Below, piece by piece: positions 1-8,353 of a DNA stretch of 64,000 nt. Source of the DNA: Actinomadura macra NBRC 14102 (GTDB taxonomy: Bacteria > Actinomycetota > Actinomycetes > Streptosporangiales > Streptosporangiaceae); the NCBI RefSeq assembly GCF_001552215.1, contig NZ_BCQT01000009.1, positions 372,001-436,000 on the forward strand, given 5' to 3'. The translations under genes were made by a program, and so were the position numbers. Below the pieces are notes generated by a model. It searched no databases, was not told the DNA's origin, and saw nothing but the letters and a program-made list of their open reading frames with translations. Numbering within the stretch: the first letter of the stretch is position 1; every line of letters begins with the position of its first letter.

Positions 1-1669
1 CCAGATGCGCGCGGACGACGGTGGAGAACAGCCAGGTGCGGATGATGTCGTGGGCCTGCGGGCGCAGGTCGTAGGGGAAGACCCGCCCGAACAGGTCGGG
101 GTCGCGTTCCCAGCCCCCCGCGATCTGGGGGGTCAGCGACGATGTCGCCCAGGTGTCCATCACGTCCGGGTCGCCGATGAAGCCGCCCGGCTCGCCGCGC
201 TGGTCCTCGGTGAAGCCCGGAGGGACGTCCGAGGACGGGTCGACGGGCAGCGCGTCCTCCGGCGGGGTGATGGGCTCCTCGTAGAGCGGGGAGCCGGACC
301 CGTCCAGCCGGTACCAGACCGGGATCGGCACGCCGAAGAACCGCTGCCGGGAGATCAGCCAGTCGCCGTTCAGCCCCTCGACCCAGTTCTCGTAACGGCC
401 CCGCATGTAGCCCGGGTGCCATGCCAGCTCGCGCCCGCGTGCGAGCAGCTCGGCGCGAACCGCTCCGTCGCGCCCGCCGTTGCGGATGTACCACTGGCGT
501 GTCGTGACGATCTCCAGGGGCTTGCTGCCCTTCTCGTAGAACTTCACCGGACGGCTGATCCGGCGCGGCTCACCGTCCAGGTCGCCGGACTCGCGCAGCA
601 ACTCGACGACGCGCTCCCTCGCCGAGTGGACCGTCTTGCCGGCCAGCTCGCCGTACGGGTCCGCCGGGACGCCCGCCGGGGGCTCGGCGGCGAGCCGCCC
701 GTCCCAGCCGACGACCGCGCGGGTGGGCAGGTCCAGCTCGCGCCACCACGTGACGTCCGTGACGTCGCCGAACGTGCAGATCATCGCTATGCCCGAGCCC
801 TTGTCCGGGTCGGCGAGCCGGTGCGCGACCACCGGGACGTCCACGCCGAACAGCGGCGTCCGGACGGTCGTCCCGACCAGCTCCCGGTACCGCTCGTCGT
901 CGGGGTGGGCGACCAGCGCGACGCATGCGGGCAGCAACTCCGGGCGGGTGGTCTCCACATAGACCGGACGGTCGTTCGCGTGGAACCGGATCCGGTGGAA
1001 GGCGCCCGGCTGCTCACGGTCCTCAAGCTCGGCCTGCGCGACGGCCGTGCGGAAGGTCACGTCCCACAGGGTGGGCGCCTCGGCCACATACGCCTCACCG
1101 CGCCCCAGGTTGCGCAGGAACGCCCGCTGCGACGCCGTCCGGGAGACGTCCCCGATGGTGGTGTAGAGCAGGCTCCAGTCGACGGACAGGCCGACGCGGC
1201 GCCACATCTCCTCGAACGCCTTCTCATCGACCTCGGTGAGCCGCACGCACAGCTCGATGAAGTTGCGGCGTGAGACCGGCACCTGCCGCCTGGGGTCGGG
1301 ATTGGCGGGCGGCTCGAAGTCCGGGTCGTACGCGAGGCCCGGGTCGCACCGGACACCGAAGTGGTTCTGGACCCGCCGCTCGGTGGGCAGGCCGTTATCG
1401 TCCCAGCCCATCGGGTAGAAGACCGCCCGACCGCGCATGCGCTGGAACCGGGCGATGGTGTCGGTGTGGGTGAAGGAGAAGACGTGGCCGACGTGGAGGG
1501 AGCCGCTCACCGTGGGCGGCGGGGTGTCGATCGAGTAGACCTCGCCGCGCGGGCGGGTGCGGTCGAAGCGGTAGACGCCGCCGTCCTCCCAGACGCGTAC
1601 CCACTTGTCCTCCAGGCCGTCGAGGGATGGCTTGGCAGGGACGTTCGGGGTACGTGGCCGCTCTGTCAT
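1..1669 (-). CDS. valS: Valyl-tRNA synthetase, N-terminal part (cut by window start)
   Basis: Charges tRNA-Val with valine in the cytoplasm. Reading down from the ATG at 1669 gives an open frame of 556 codons that runs off the window, so the C-terminal part (including the KMSKS loop) is missing. The class I HIGH motif appears as GSLHVGHV near residue 55, followed by GWDDNGLPTERRVQNHFGV. The editing-domain signature is TTRPELLPACVALVAHPDD, the form I associate with the archaeal-type (type 2) ValRS rather than the E. coli type, which has TTRPET. No Shine-Dalgarno precedes the ATG. A TACCAT -10-like hexamer ends six bases upstream, so the message may be leaderless. The identity is clear; the type-2 assignment is from motif memory. 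Confidence 0.95.
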   Translation of the reverse strand, partial: MTERPRTPNVPAKPSLDGLEDKWVRVWEDGGVYRFDRTRPRGEVYSIDTPPPTVSGSLHVGHVFSFTHTDTIARFQRMRGRAVFYPMGWDDNGLPTERRVQNHFGVRCDPGLAYDPDFEPPANPDPRRQVPVSRRNFIELCVRLTEVDEKAFEEMWRRVGLSVDWSLLYTTIGDVSRTASQRAFLRNLGRGEAYVAEAPTLWDVTFRTAVAQAELEDREQPGAFHRIRFHANDRPVYVETTRPELLPACVALVAHPDDERYRELVGTTVRTPLFGVDVPVVAHRLADPDKGSGIAMICTFGDVTDVTWWRELDLPTRAVVGWDGRLAAEPPAGVPADPYGELAGKTVHSARERVVELLRESGDLDGEPRRISRPVKFYEKGSKPLEIVTTRQWYIRNGGRDGAVRAELLARGRELAWHPGYMRGRYENWVEGLNGDWLISRQRFFGVPIPVWYRLDGSGSPLYEEPITPPEDALPVDPSSDVPPGFTEDQRGEPGGFIGDPDVMDTWATSSLTPQIAGGWERDPDLFGRVFPYDLRPQAHDIIRTWLFSTVVRAHL

Positions 1670-1819
1670 GGGCCAATGGTATTGACAACGCCACGGCTCG
1701 CATGCCAATTAACCGCCCGCCGGCCGGGCCGGGGACGCGGCGATCACTCCGCCGTCCGGACGGTCCGTGACCATCCGTTCCGGTAGCGTCGGAGCCGACT
1801 GGACGACTGGAGGACGAAC

Positions 1820-2107
1820 ATGGCGGACAAGGGCGACATCGGCTATCGAGTGGTGGCCGGCGCCGCCGCCTTCGCGGGGGGCTTCGTCGCGAAGAAGGCG
1901 ATCACGCTGGCCTGGAAGAAGAGCACGGGCAAGGAGCCGCCGACCAATCCCGAGTCCCCGGACGTGGCGCTCGCCGAGGCGATCGGGTGGGCCGTGGTGA
2001 TGGGCGTGGGCATGGAGCTCGCGCGGCTCCTGGCGACCCGGGCGGCCGCCCGGCAGTGGGCGAAGGGCACCGGCGAGCTGCCGTCCCACCTGAAAGTGGA
2101 CGTCTGA
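1820..2107 (+). CDS. DUF4235 small membrane protein
   Basis: A 95-residue protein of the actinobacterial DUF4235 family, function unknown. It has two hydrophobic stretches: residues about 8-25 (VVAGAAAFAGGFVAKKAI) and about 55-75 (AIGWAVVMGVGMELARLLA), the second resembling a membrane helix. The ATG at 1820 follows a good ribosome binding site (ggagg, six bases away). It is divergent from valS and convergent with the next gene, and a strong hairpin lies just after its stop. Family assignment rests on overall pattern and length. Confidence 0.8.
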   Translation: MADKGDIGYRVVAGAAAFAGGFVAKKAITLAWKKSTGKEPPTNPESPDVALAEAIGWAVVMGVGMELARLLATRAAARQWAKGTGELPSHLKVDV

Positions 2108-2142
2108 CCCGACGGTCTGAGACGCGAAGGCCGGTGACGCCG

Positions 2143-2171
2143 ACGCGCGGGCGAGGGGGGCGCCCGCGCGT
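2143..2171. terminator. Bidirectional hairpin terminator
   Basis: An 11-bp perfect inverted repeat (ACGCGCGGGCG at 2143-2153 and CGCCCGCGCGT at 2161-2171) with a 7-base loop lies between the convergent ends of the DUF4235 gene and the gene ending at 2181. There is no U-tract, as is usual in actinomycetes. Confidence 0.65.
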
Positions 2172-2180
2172 GCGGGCGTC

Positions 2181-3017
2181 CTAGCCGGTGGACCTCAGGT
2201 GCCGTGGCCCCCCGTGGCCATCGTCACCCGGAAGCGGCGGCGGGCCGCCGGCAGAGCCGCGCAGGTCGTTTCTGACCTTCGCGGCGAGGGCCTTGGTCGC
2301 CCCCCGGTTGAGCGCCGCGCCGGCGGCGGCCCCGGTGAGAAACGGGCCCATCGTGCTCATGCTGCGGCCGAAGGTGCGCAGCATCCGTTTACGCAGGGCC
2401 GACTTGGCAGCCGTCCCCAGCGCGCTTGTGATCGAACCGCTCTCCAGGGGGTTGATGCCGCGCTGCCTGGCCCAGGACGTGAGGAACGCCGCGCCGCGCG
2501 CCGTGCCCGAGCCCTGCACCTGGACTCCGTACACCTCGTGCAGCTCAGCGATCATCTTCACCTCGATCGCCGCGACCACGAGGGCCTCGGCGGCGAGCTG
2601 GGCGGGGGCGGTCAGCAGCAGCGGCGGGGCGGCGAACTCGACCGCCGCCAGCGCTCCGCCCGCCGCGCCCACGGTGGTCGTGGCGTTGCCGGCGACCTTC
2701 ACGAGCCGGTCGGCGAGTTCCTCGCCCATCAGCCCGCGGTGGTGCGCCTGCAGCGTCTCCAGGTCGCGGATCGGTATGTGCGGTGCGATCTCGACCAGCA
2801 TGTCGCTCAGCCAGCGGCCGCGCGCGTAACCCGCGGCGCCCACCTTGCGGGCACTCTGGCCGAGCAGCCTGGCCAGTCGCCCGAGGAGGCGACCGCGGGT
2901 CTCGCGGTCCATCTTCTCGTCGCCGGCGAGTCTGCCGATGAGCTCGCCGAGCTCGGTGGAGCCGTCGCCGTGCGGCGGCTCCACCCCGTCGTGGCGCCTT
3001 TCAAGGTCTCCCGTCAC
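2181..3017 (-). CDS. EcsC-like conserved protein
   Basis: A 278-residue protein of unknown role. The middle (about residues 110-190) is rich in small and hydrophobic residues, with amphipathic or membrane-associated helices such as LLLTAPAQLAAEALVVAAIE, and resembles EcsC-family proteins. The tail is Gly/Pro/His-rich. The frame is open up to 3110, but that would overlap the DUF4193 gene. I chose the GTG at 3017 because it follows GGGAGCGG and starts 14 bases after the DUF4193 stop, making a two-gene operon. The EcsC assignment is tentative; actinobacterial conservation is likely given the neighbour. Confidence 0.65.
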   Translation of the reverse strand: MTGDLERRHDGVEPPHGDGSTELGELIGRLAGDEKMDRETRGRLLGRLARLLGQSARKVGAAGYARGRWLSDMLVEIAPHIPIRDLETLQAHHRGLMGEELADRLVKVAGNATTTVGAAGGALAAVEFAAPPLLLTAPAQLAAEALVVAAIEVKMIAELHEVYGVQVQGSGTARGAAFLTSWARQRGINPLESGSITSALGTAAKSALRKRMLRTFGRSMSTMGPFLTGAAAGAALNRGATKALAAKVRNDLRGSAGGPPPLPGDDGHGGPRHLRSTG

Positions 3018-3031
3018 CTGGCCGCTCCCGG

Positions 3032-3328
3032 TCAGGCGGCGCACTCGCGGCAGATCGGCCGGCCGTTCTTCTCGGTGGCCAACTGGCTGCGGTGGTGCAC
3101 CAGGAAGCAACGGGTGCAGGTGAACTCATCGGCCTGCCGAGGAACCACCCGGAAGGTGAGCTCCTCGTTCGACAGATCGGCGCCGGGAAGCTCGGCGACC
3201 TCACCGGCGTCCAGGTCCTCGTCGATGATGCTCGCGGCCTTGTCGGCTCGCCGCGCCTGCAACTCCTGAAGGCTGTCCTCGTTGATGTCGTCGTCTGTCT
3301 TGCGTGGGCTGTCGTAGTCGGTCGCCAT
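3032..3328 (-). CDS. DUF4193 zinc-ribbon-like protein
   Basis: A 98-residue conserved actinobacterial protein (from memory, the counterpart of M. tuberculosis Rv2699c). The N-terminal half is acidic and likely flexible. The C-terminal half carries two CxxC pairs (CTRC near residue 75 and CREC near residue 94) that can bind one zinc ion, spaced by a basic stretch with HHRSQL. No enzymatic motif is present and the molecular role is unknown. The ATG at 3328 has a GGAGATAGAAG ribosome binding site. It leads an operon with the EcsC-like gene. Confidence 0.9.
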   Translation of the reverse strand: MATDYDSPRKTDDDINEDSLQELQARRADKAASIIDEDLDAGEVAELPGADLSNEELTFRVVPRQADEFTCTRCFLVHHRSQLATEKNGRPICRECAA

Positions 3329-3834
3329 CTTCTATCTCCATCCCCCTCAGTGCTTTATGCGCCCCGTCGCGCGGATCTAACGCTCGGGGGACCGTTCTTG
3401 TGCCCGATCCGGGCCGGAAATTCTGTCACGGTTGGTGACGTACGACACACAAGGCGCGACCGTTCCCACGAGTGACACCCATCACCCGGATCTCTTCCTC
3501 GTAGTGTGTCTTCCATCACATACCCGGCAGATGTCACGGCATAGATACCGTGCCGGGACGTCCGTCGGGTATCCCGCGGCGGCGGGGATCATATCGGTCC
3601 CGGGGGCGTTGCGCGCGCCGACCCGGCAGCCTGGTCCGGGACTCTTTGAACCGGCTGGTCGGCGACTGAACCAGACGCTTCGGTGAAACGTCTGAACTAA
3701 CGCGATATCGTGCCCGCCTGAGGTTAGGGGGCGGGCCCCCCGCGGGGCCGTCCGGCGATTGCCGGCTGTGGCCTGTCTGCGAGGGCCCGGCGCACACTAT
3801 CGCGGGACATCACTGCGGGTCACTGGAGGGTCAG
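3329..3834. other. 506-base divergent intergenic region
   Basis: I see no convincing gene here. It separates the DUF4193 gene (minus) from the first kinase gene (plus) and should hold both promoters. Visible elements are a GTGA-N6-TCAC palindrome at 3472-3485, an AGACG...CGTCT inverted repeat near 3670-3690, and a GGCCCC-CCGC-GGGGCC hairpin near 3737-3752. No clear -35/-10 pair stands out. Confidence 0.5.
3472..3485. promoter_or_regulatory. Possible CRP/FNR-family operator
   Basis: GTGACACCCATCAC has the GTGA-N6-TCAC symmetry typical of CRP-family sites. It lies about 145 bases upstream of the DUF4193 start and 350 bases upstream of the kinase start. The flanking bases do not extend the symmetry, so a chance match is possible. 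Confidence 0.3.
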
Positions 3835-5520
3835 ATGCCGGATGCCGCTCCGCTGGAGCCAGGCGATCCTAGGGCACTGGGACAGTACGAGGTCGTCGGG
3901 CGGCTGGGCGCCGGGGGGCAGGGAGCGGTCTTCCTGGGGAAGGCGCCGAACGGGGGTTACGTCGCCGTCAAGCTGCTGCACGCCCAGATGGCGAACGATC
4001 CGGCGGCACGCGCCCGGTTCACCCGCGAGGTGGCCGCGGCGCAGAAGGTCGAGCCCTTCTGCACGGCCCGTGTGCTCGAGGCCGATGTGCAGGGCGACCA
4101 GCCCTATGTCGTCAGCGAGTTCATCGACGGGCCCTCGCTGCACGACGTGGTCGCGCACAACGGGCCGCGCGGCGCGGCGGAGCTGGAGCGCCTCGCGATC
4201 GGCACGGTGACCGCGCTCGCGGCCATCCACGAGGCCGGGATCGTGCACCGCGACTTCAAGCCGAACAACGTCATGCTGGCCTCCGACGGCCCGCGCGTCG
4301 TCGACTTCGGCATCGCCCGGACGGTGAACTCGCAGGAGAGCGCGGTCACCGCCACCGGCATGGTCGTCGGCACGCCCGGCTACCTGGCGCCCGAGCAGCT
4401 CACCGGCGCGCCGCTCACCCCGGCCGTGGACATCTTCGCCTGGGCCGCGACCATGGTGTTCGCCGCGACCGGGCAGTCGCCGTTCGAGGCGGACACGCTG
4501 CCGGTGATCATCAACCGGATCCTGAACGAGGACCCGGACCTGTCGGCGCTGCCCGCGGGCCCGCTGCGCGATCTGATCGGCCGCTGCCTCTCCAAGGACG
4601 CGGGGCTACGCCCGCCGGCCGCCCAGCTCCTGCTGAACCTGCTCGGTCACGTCGGTGCCGCGCCCGCGAACCCCGGGGCCGACTCGGAGGACCTGCTCAA
4701 CCAGGGCACCCGCATCGCGGCGCAGCTGCCGGCGCCGCCGCCGGTGCCGCCGGCGCGGCACACGCCCCCACCGCAGCCGATCACCCCGCCGCCGATGCCG
4801 ATGAACCAGGGGGCGATGCAGGGGCCGACCACGCCCCCGCCGCAGCCCATCACGCCGCCGCCGATGCCGATGTACCAGGGCGCCGGGGTGCACAACGTGT
4901 CGACGCCACCGGCGCACGGGTCCATGCCACCGCAGATGCCGATGCAGCAGGCGGGACCGGTCCCGCCGATGGGGCCCACGTACGGGCCGCCGGCACGCCA
5001 GTCCAGCTCCGCCGGGCCGATCATCGCGATCGGCTGCGGTGTGCTGGCCCTGATCGTGATCGTCGTGATCGTCGTGATCGCCATCGCCGCCGCCAACAGC
5101 GACGACCCGGACGACCCGATCCTGCCGACGACCACCTACACGCCGAGCACGGGCAGCACACCCACCCCGGCCACCACCGGCGGCCTGCTCGGCTCGTACT
5201 CCGGCACGGGCTTCCAGCCCAGCGCGGGGGCGGGCCGGTCGACCTTCCAGGTGCGGTTCGCGCTGCTCCGCTCGTTCGGCACCGCGCGCTACACCTACAC
5301 CAGCACGCCCACCTGCATCACGCGCCTGTCGCTGCTGTCGGGCGACGAGAGCAGCTCCAGGATCGAGTATCAGGAGACCCCGATGTCGGGGATGTCCACC
5401 ACGCAGTGCGCCTCGGGCTACCTCACGTTTATCCCGTCGTCCAGCACCTCGATGCGGTGGGAGTGGCGGCCGAACCGGTCCACCACGACCGCGGACGCCT
5501 ATGGGTACGTGAGCAAATAG
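3835..5520 (+). CDS. Membrane Ser/Thr protein kinase (PASTA-less)
   Basis: A 561-residue Hanks-type kinase. The catalytic domain spans about residues 18-270, with glycine loop GAGGQGAVFLG (25-35), Lys46 in VAVKLL, catalytic HRD 138-140 (HRDFKPNN), DFG Asp157 and the APEQ motif, so it should be active. A Pro/Gln/Met-rich juxtamembrane linker contains two near-identical 18-residue repeats. One membrane helix (about 395-421) precedes an external domain of about 140 residues, Thr/Ser-rich with two Cys, which should be the sensor and which I do not recognise. The ATG at 3835 has a ggaggg ribosome binding site. The next gene is a paralogue 50 bases downstream with its catalytic residues at identical positions (46, 140, 157), which points to tandem duplication. 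Confidence 0.92.
   Translation: MPDAAPLEPGDPRALGQYEVVGRLGAGGQGAVFLGKAPNGGYVAVKLLHAQMANDPAARARFTREVAAAQKVEPFCTARVLEADVQGDQPYVVSEFIDGPSLHDVVAHNGPRGAAELERLAIGTVTALAAIHEAGIVHRDFKPNNVMLASDGPRVVDFGIARTVNSQESAVTATGMVVGTPGYLAPEQLTGAPLTPAVDIFAWAATMVFAATGQSPFEADTLPVIINRILNEDPDLSALPAGPLRDLIGRCLSKDAGLRPPAAQLLLNLLGHVGAAPANPGADSEDLLNQGTRIAAQLPAPPPVPPARHTPPPQPITPPPMPMNQGAMQGPTTPPPQPITPPPMPMYQGAGVHNVSTPPAHGSMPPQMPMQQAGPVPPMGPTYGPPARQSSSAGPIIAIGCGVLALIVIVVIVVIAIAAANSDDPDDPILPTTTYTPSTGSTPTPATTGGLLGSYSGTGFQPSAGAGRSTFQVRFALLRSFGTARYTYTSTPTCITRLSLLSGDESSSRIEYQETPMSGMSTTQCASGYLTFIPSSSTSMRWEWRPNRSTTTADAYGYVSK
4762..4884 (+). repeat. Coding tandem repeat in kinase linker
   Basis: Two copies of an 18-codon unit (4762-4815 and 4831-4884), beginning TPPPQPITPPPMPM and ending in N/YQGA, lie in the proline-rich linker between the kinase domain and the membrane helix. 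Confidence 0.85.
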
Positions 5521-5570
5521 TGGCCCGCCGGTAATAACCCTGTATCGCCGCCCCTCCCGGAAGGACGCAG

Positions 5571-8324
5571 ATGGCAGAGGTCGCCCCTCTCCGCACGGGT
5601 GATCCGGCCCATCTCGGGCCCTACCAGCTGATCGGACTGCTCGGGGAGGGCGGTCAGGGGGCGGTGTACCTCGCCGAAGACGAACCGGGGCACCGGGTCG
5701 CGGTGAAGCTGCTGCACGCGCGGTTCAGCGGTGACGCCAAGGCCCGGTCCCGGTTCGCGGCCGAGGTGGCGGTGGCCAAGCGGGTCTCGCCGTTCTGCAC
5801 CGCCCGCGTCCTGGACTCCGACGTCGAGGGCGACCGGCCCTACATCGTCAGCGAGTACATCGACGGCCCGGCGCTGTCGGACGTGCTGGCGGCCGAGGGC
5901 CCGCGGGTCGGCGCCGACCTCGACCGCATCGCGATCGGCACGATGACGGCGCTCGCCGCGATCCACCAGGCGGGGGTCGTGCACCGCGACTTCAAGCCCG
6001 GCAACGTGCTGCTCGCACCGGACGGCCCCCGGGTGATCGACTTCGGGATCGCCCGCGCGCTGGACGCCACGGGCACGATGTCGAGCACCGCCATCGGCAC
6101 CCCCGCCTACATGGCGCCCGAGCAGATCTCCGGCGCGCCGGTCGGCCCGGCGGCCGACGTGTGGGCGTGGGCGGCCACGATGGTGTACGCCTCGACCGCG
6201 CGTCCGGCGTTCGGTCAGGACTCGATCCCCGCGGTCATGCACCGCATCCTCAACATGCCGCCCGACCTCGGGGCGCTCACCGAGCCGCTGCGGGAACTCG
6301 TCGCCGCGTGCCTCGCCAAGGACCCGTTGCTCCGCCCGCAGTCGCAGCACGTCCTGGCGCACCTGCTGCGGCTCGCCGGAAGCCTTCCCCAGGCCGGCGC
6401 CCCTCAGCTCGCCGGGGTGGGCGCCGAGCACGACACCACGATGCTCAACCAGGGCGCCGAAGCCGCCGCCGAGTCGGCGGGGCTGCACGCCTCGCCGCCG
6501 CCTGAGCACATGGCGCCGCCGCAGATGGCTCCGCCGCCGCAGCGGGCCCCTCTGTACTCGCCCGGTCTGCCGATGCACGGCCCTCCTCCGTCCCCGCCGC
6601 CCAGCGCGGCCACCTGGCCGGTGGGCGGCTCCACCGCGCCCGTCGTCGACCTGAGCAAACCACACGGGACGGGCACCGGCGGGCGCCGGCGCGGGATCGG
6701 CGTGCTCGCCGGCGCCGGTGGCGCCGCCCTGGTCGCGCTGGTGCTCGCGGGCGCCGTGATCGCCGTCCGGCTCAGCGACGACGGGAAGCCGTCGCCCACG
6801 CCCGCCGGGCGCGTCGGCGGCACACTGGCGATCGCCGCCCAGAGCGACCTCAACACGAGCGGGCAGCTCGACCCCTCGCACAGCCTGTCGGGCACCGGCC
6901 GCTTCGTGGTCAAGCAACTGTTCACCGGACTGACCGAGACCGGCACGGACGGAGTCGTCCGCGGCCGCCTCGCCTCCTCGCTCCAGCCCGACGCGACCTG
7001 CACGACCTGGACGATCTCCGTCAAGCCGGGAACGACCTTCAGCGACGGCACACCGGTCGACGCGCAGGCGTTCGCCCGCGGCTGGGCCCGCGCCGCCGCG
7101 GTCACGAGCGGCGACGCGCCGACGCTGATGGCCGACATCAAGGGCTACAGCGATGTCGCGGGCGGCAAGGCCACGCAGCTGTCGGGCGTCACCACCTCCG
7201 GCGGCGGCGTGCTCACCGTCACGCTCACCTCCCCCAATTGCGATTTCGGTGCCCGGCTGGCCGACCCGGTGTTCGCGCCCGTACCCGAGGCCGCAGGAAA
7301 GGCCGACAACGACACCTACAACATGAACCCCGTCGGCAACGGCCCCTTCAAGGTGCAGTCGTACGTCAAGGACAAGTCCGTCACGCTCGTCCGCAACGAT
7401 CGGTGGGCCTTCGGCAAGACCAGGCTGGACCGGGTCGAGATCCGGCTGGGCGTCGTCGACGCCCAGGCGCGGGCGGCCTTCACCTCCGGCGAGGTCGGCT
7501 GGGCCGGGCTCCCCTCCGACGACCGCGCGACGTCCGGCGACCCGAACGTGACCACCCGCCTCCTGGCGTCCGAGCGGATGCTCGTCCCGCTCACCGGGCG
7601 CGGGCCGATGGCGTCCAAGGAGGGCAGGCTCGCGGTCTCCTACGCCCTCGACCGCAAGAAGATCAGCCAGGCGGCGGGGCTCGCGAACCAGCCCGCACGC
7701 GGGCTGGTCCCGGCGGCGCTCCCCGGGTTCGGCGGACCGGGCACCTGCCCGTCCTGCGACGCGCCGGACATCACCAGGGCCAAGACGCTCGCCACGCAGG
7801 CCGGGCTCGGGTCGGGGACGACCGTCGTGCTCCACACCCAGGACCTGCCCGTCTACCAGCAGCTGGCCGACGTGATAGCGCAACAGCTGGAGTCGGCGCT
7901 GGGCTGGAAGATCGAACGGAAGAAGACGCCGCTCGCGGAGTTCCAGGAGTACCGCAAGTCCCTCATCGCGGACGACGCGTCCGGGCTGGCCCTCTTCGCG
8001 TGGGCCCCCGACTACCCCACGCCCTACACGATGCTCTGGAACCTGCTGGGCAGCACCAGCATCGCGACGGAGTCGAACACCTACTACAACCTGGCCAAGT
8101 ACAAGAGCACGCGCTTTGACGGGGTGATGTACAAGGCGGTCCGGACGATCTCGTCGCAGGAGCGCACCGAGCTGTACAAGCAGGCCGAGAAGATCGCGCT
8201 GGACGACATGGCGCTGATCCCGCTGCTGAACCTCGGGAGGCGCGCCCTGAGAAGCGCCAAGTACGTCGGGCTGGACTTCGACTACGACGGGGACCCCACC
8301 CTGGCGACCGCCGCCCTCAAGTAG
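5571..8324 (+). CDS. Ser/Thr kinase fused to extracellular SBP_bac_5 peptide-binding domain
   Basis: A 917-residue fusion. Residues about 18-270 form a Hanks-type kinase with glycine loop GEGGQGAVYLA, Lys46, HRD 138-140 (HRDFKPGN), DFG Asp157 and MAPEQ. A Pro-rich linker and one membrane helix (about 377-402) lead to about 500 external residues that look like the solute-binding protein of an ABC oligopeptide importer (SBP_bac_5): GGTLAIAAQSDLNT at its start, then LFTGLTETGTDGVVRGRLA, TTFSDGTPVDAQAFARGW and NPVGNGPFKVQSY. The architecture suggests a receptor kinase that senses a peptide or other solute directly. No ABC permease gene is nearby. A ggaagg ribosome binding site precedes the ATG. 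The 50-base gap from the first kinase suggests one operon. Confidence 0.93.
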   Translation: MAEVAPLRTGDPAHLGPYQLIGLLGEGGQGAVYLAEDEPGHRVAVKLLHARFSGDAKARSRFAAEVAVAKRVSPFCTARVLDSDVEGDRPYIVSEYIDGPALSDVLAAEGPRVGADLDRIAIGTMTALAAIHQAGVVHRDFKPGNVLLAPDGPRVIDFGIARALDATGTMSSTAIGTPAYMAPEQISGAPVGPAADVWAWAATMVYASTARPAFGQDSIPAVMHRILNMPPDLGALTEPLRELVAACLAKDPLLRPQSQHVLAHLLRLAGSLPQAGAPQLAGVGAEHDTTMLNQGAEAAAESAGLHASPPPEHMAPPQMAPPPQRAPLYSPGLPMHGPPPSPPPSAATWPVGGSTAPVVDLSKPHGTGTGGRRRGIGVLAGAGGAALVALVLAGAVIAVRLSDDGKPSPTPAGRVGGTLAIAAQSDLNTSGQLDPSHSLSGTGRFVVKQLFTGLTETGTDGVVRGRLASSLQPDATCTTWTISVKPGTTFSDGTPVDAQAFARGWARAAAVTSGDAPTLMADIKGYSDVAGGKATQLSGVTTSGGGVLTVTLTSPNCDFGARLADPVFAPVPEAAGKADNDTYNMNPVGNGPFKVQSYVKDKSVTLVRNDRWAFGKTRLDRVEIRLGVVDAQARAAFTSGEVGWAGLPSDDRATSGDPNVTTRLLASERMLVPLTGRGPMASKEGRLAVSYALDRKKISQAAGLANQPARGLVPAALPGFGGPGTCPSCDAPDITRAKTLATQAGLGSGTTVVLHTQDLPVYQQLADVIAQQLESALGWKIERKKTPLAEFQEYRKSLIADDASGLALFAWAPDYPTPYTMLWNLLGSTSIATESNTYYNLAKYKSTRFDGVMYKAVRTISSQERTELYKQAEKIALDDMALIPLLNLGRRALRSAKYVGLDFDYDGDPTLATAALK

Positions 8325-8336
8325 CACCGTTCTCAT

Positions 8337-8352
8337 GGCCGGGCGGGCGGCC
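8337..8352. terminator. Short GC hairpin between convergent genes
   Basis: A 5-bp stem (GGCCG/CGGCC, 6-base loop) fills the 29-base gap between the fusion-kinase stop and the cutS stop. It is the only terminator candidate there and is weak. Confidence 0.35.
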
Positions 8353-8353
8353 G

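Noticed and set aside
1670..1819. T-box riboswitch upstream of valS
   Set aside because: No specifier stem, T-box sequence or antiterminator is visible; the start appears leaderless or nearly so.
4606..5135. Minus-strand frames with Gly-rich repeats in the kinase linker
   Set aside because: They are reverse readings of the Pro/Gln/Met-rich coding repeats of the kinase.
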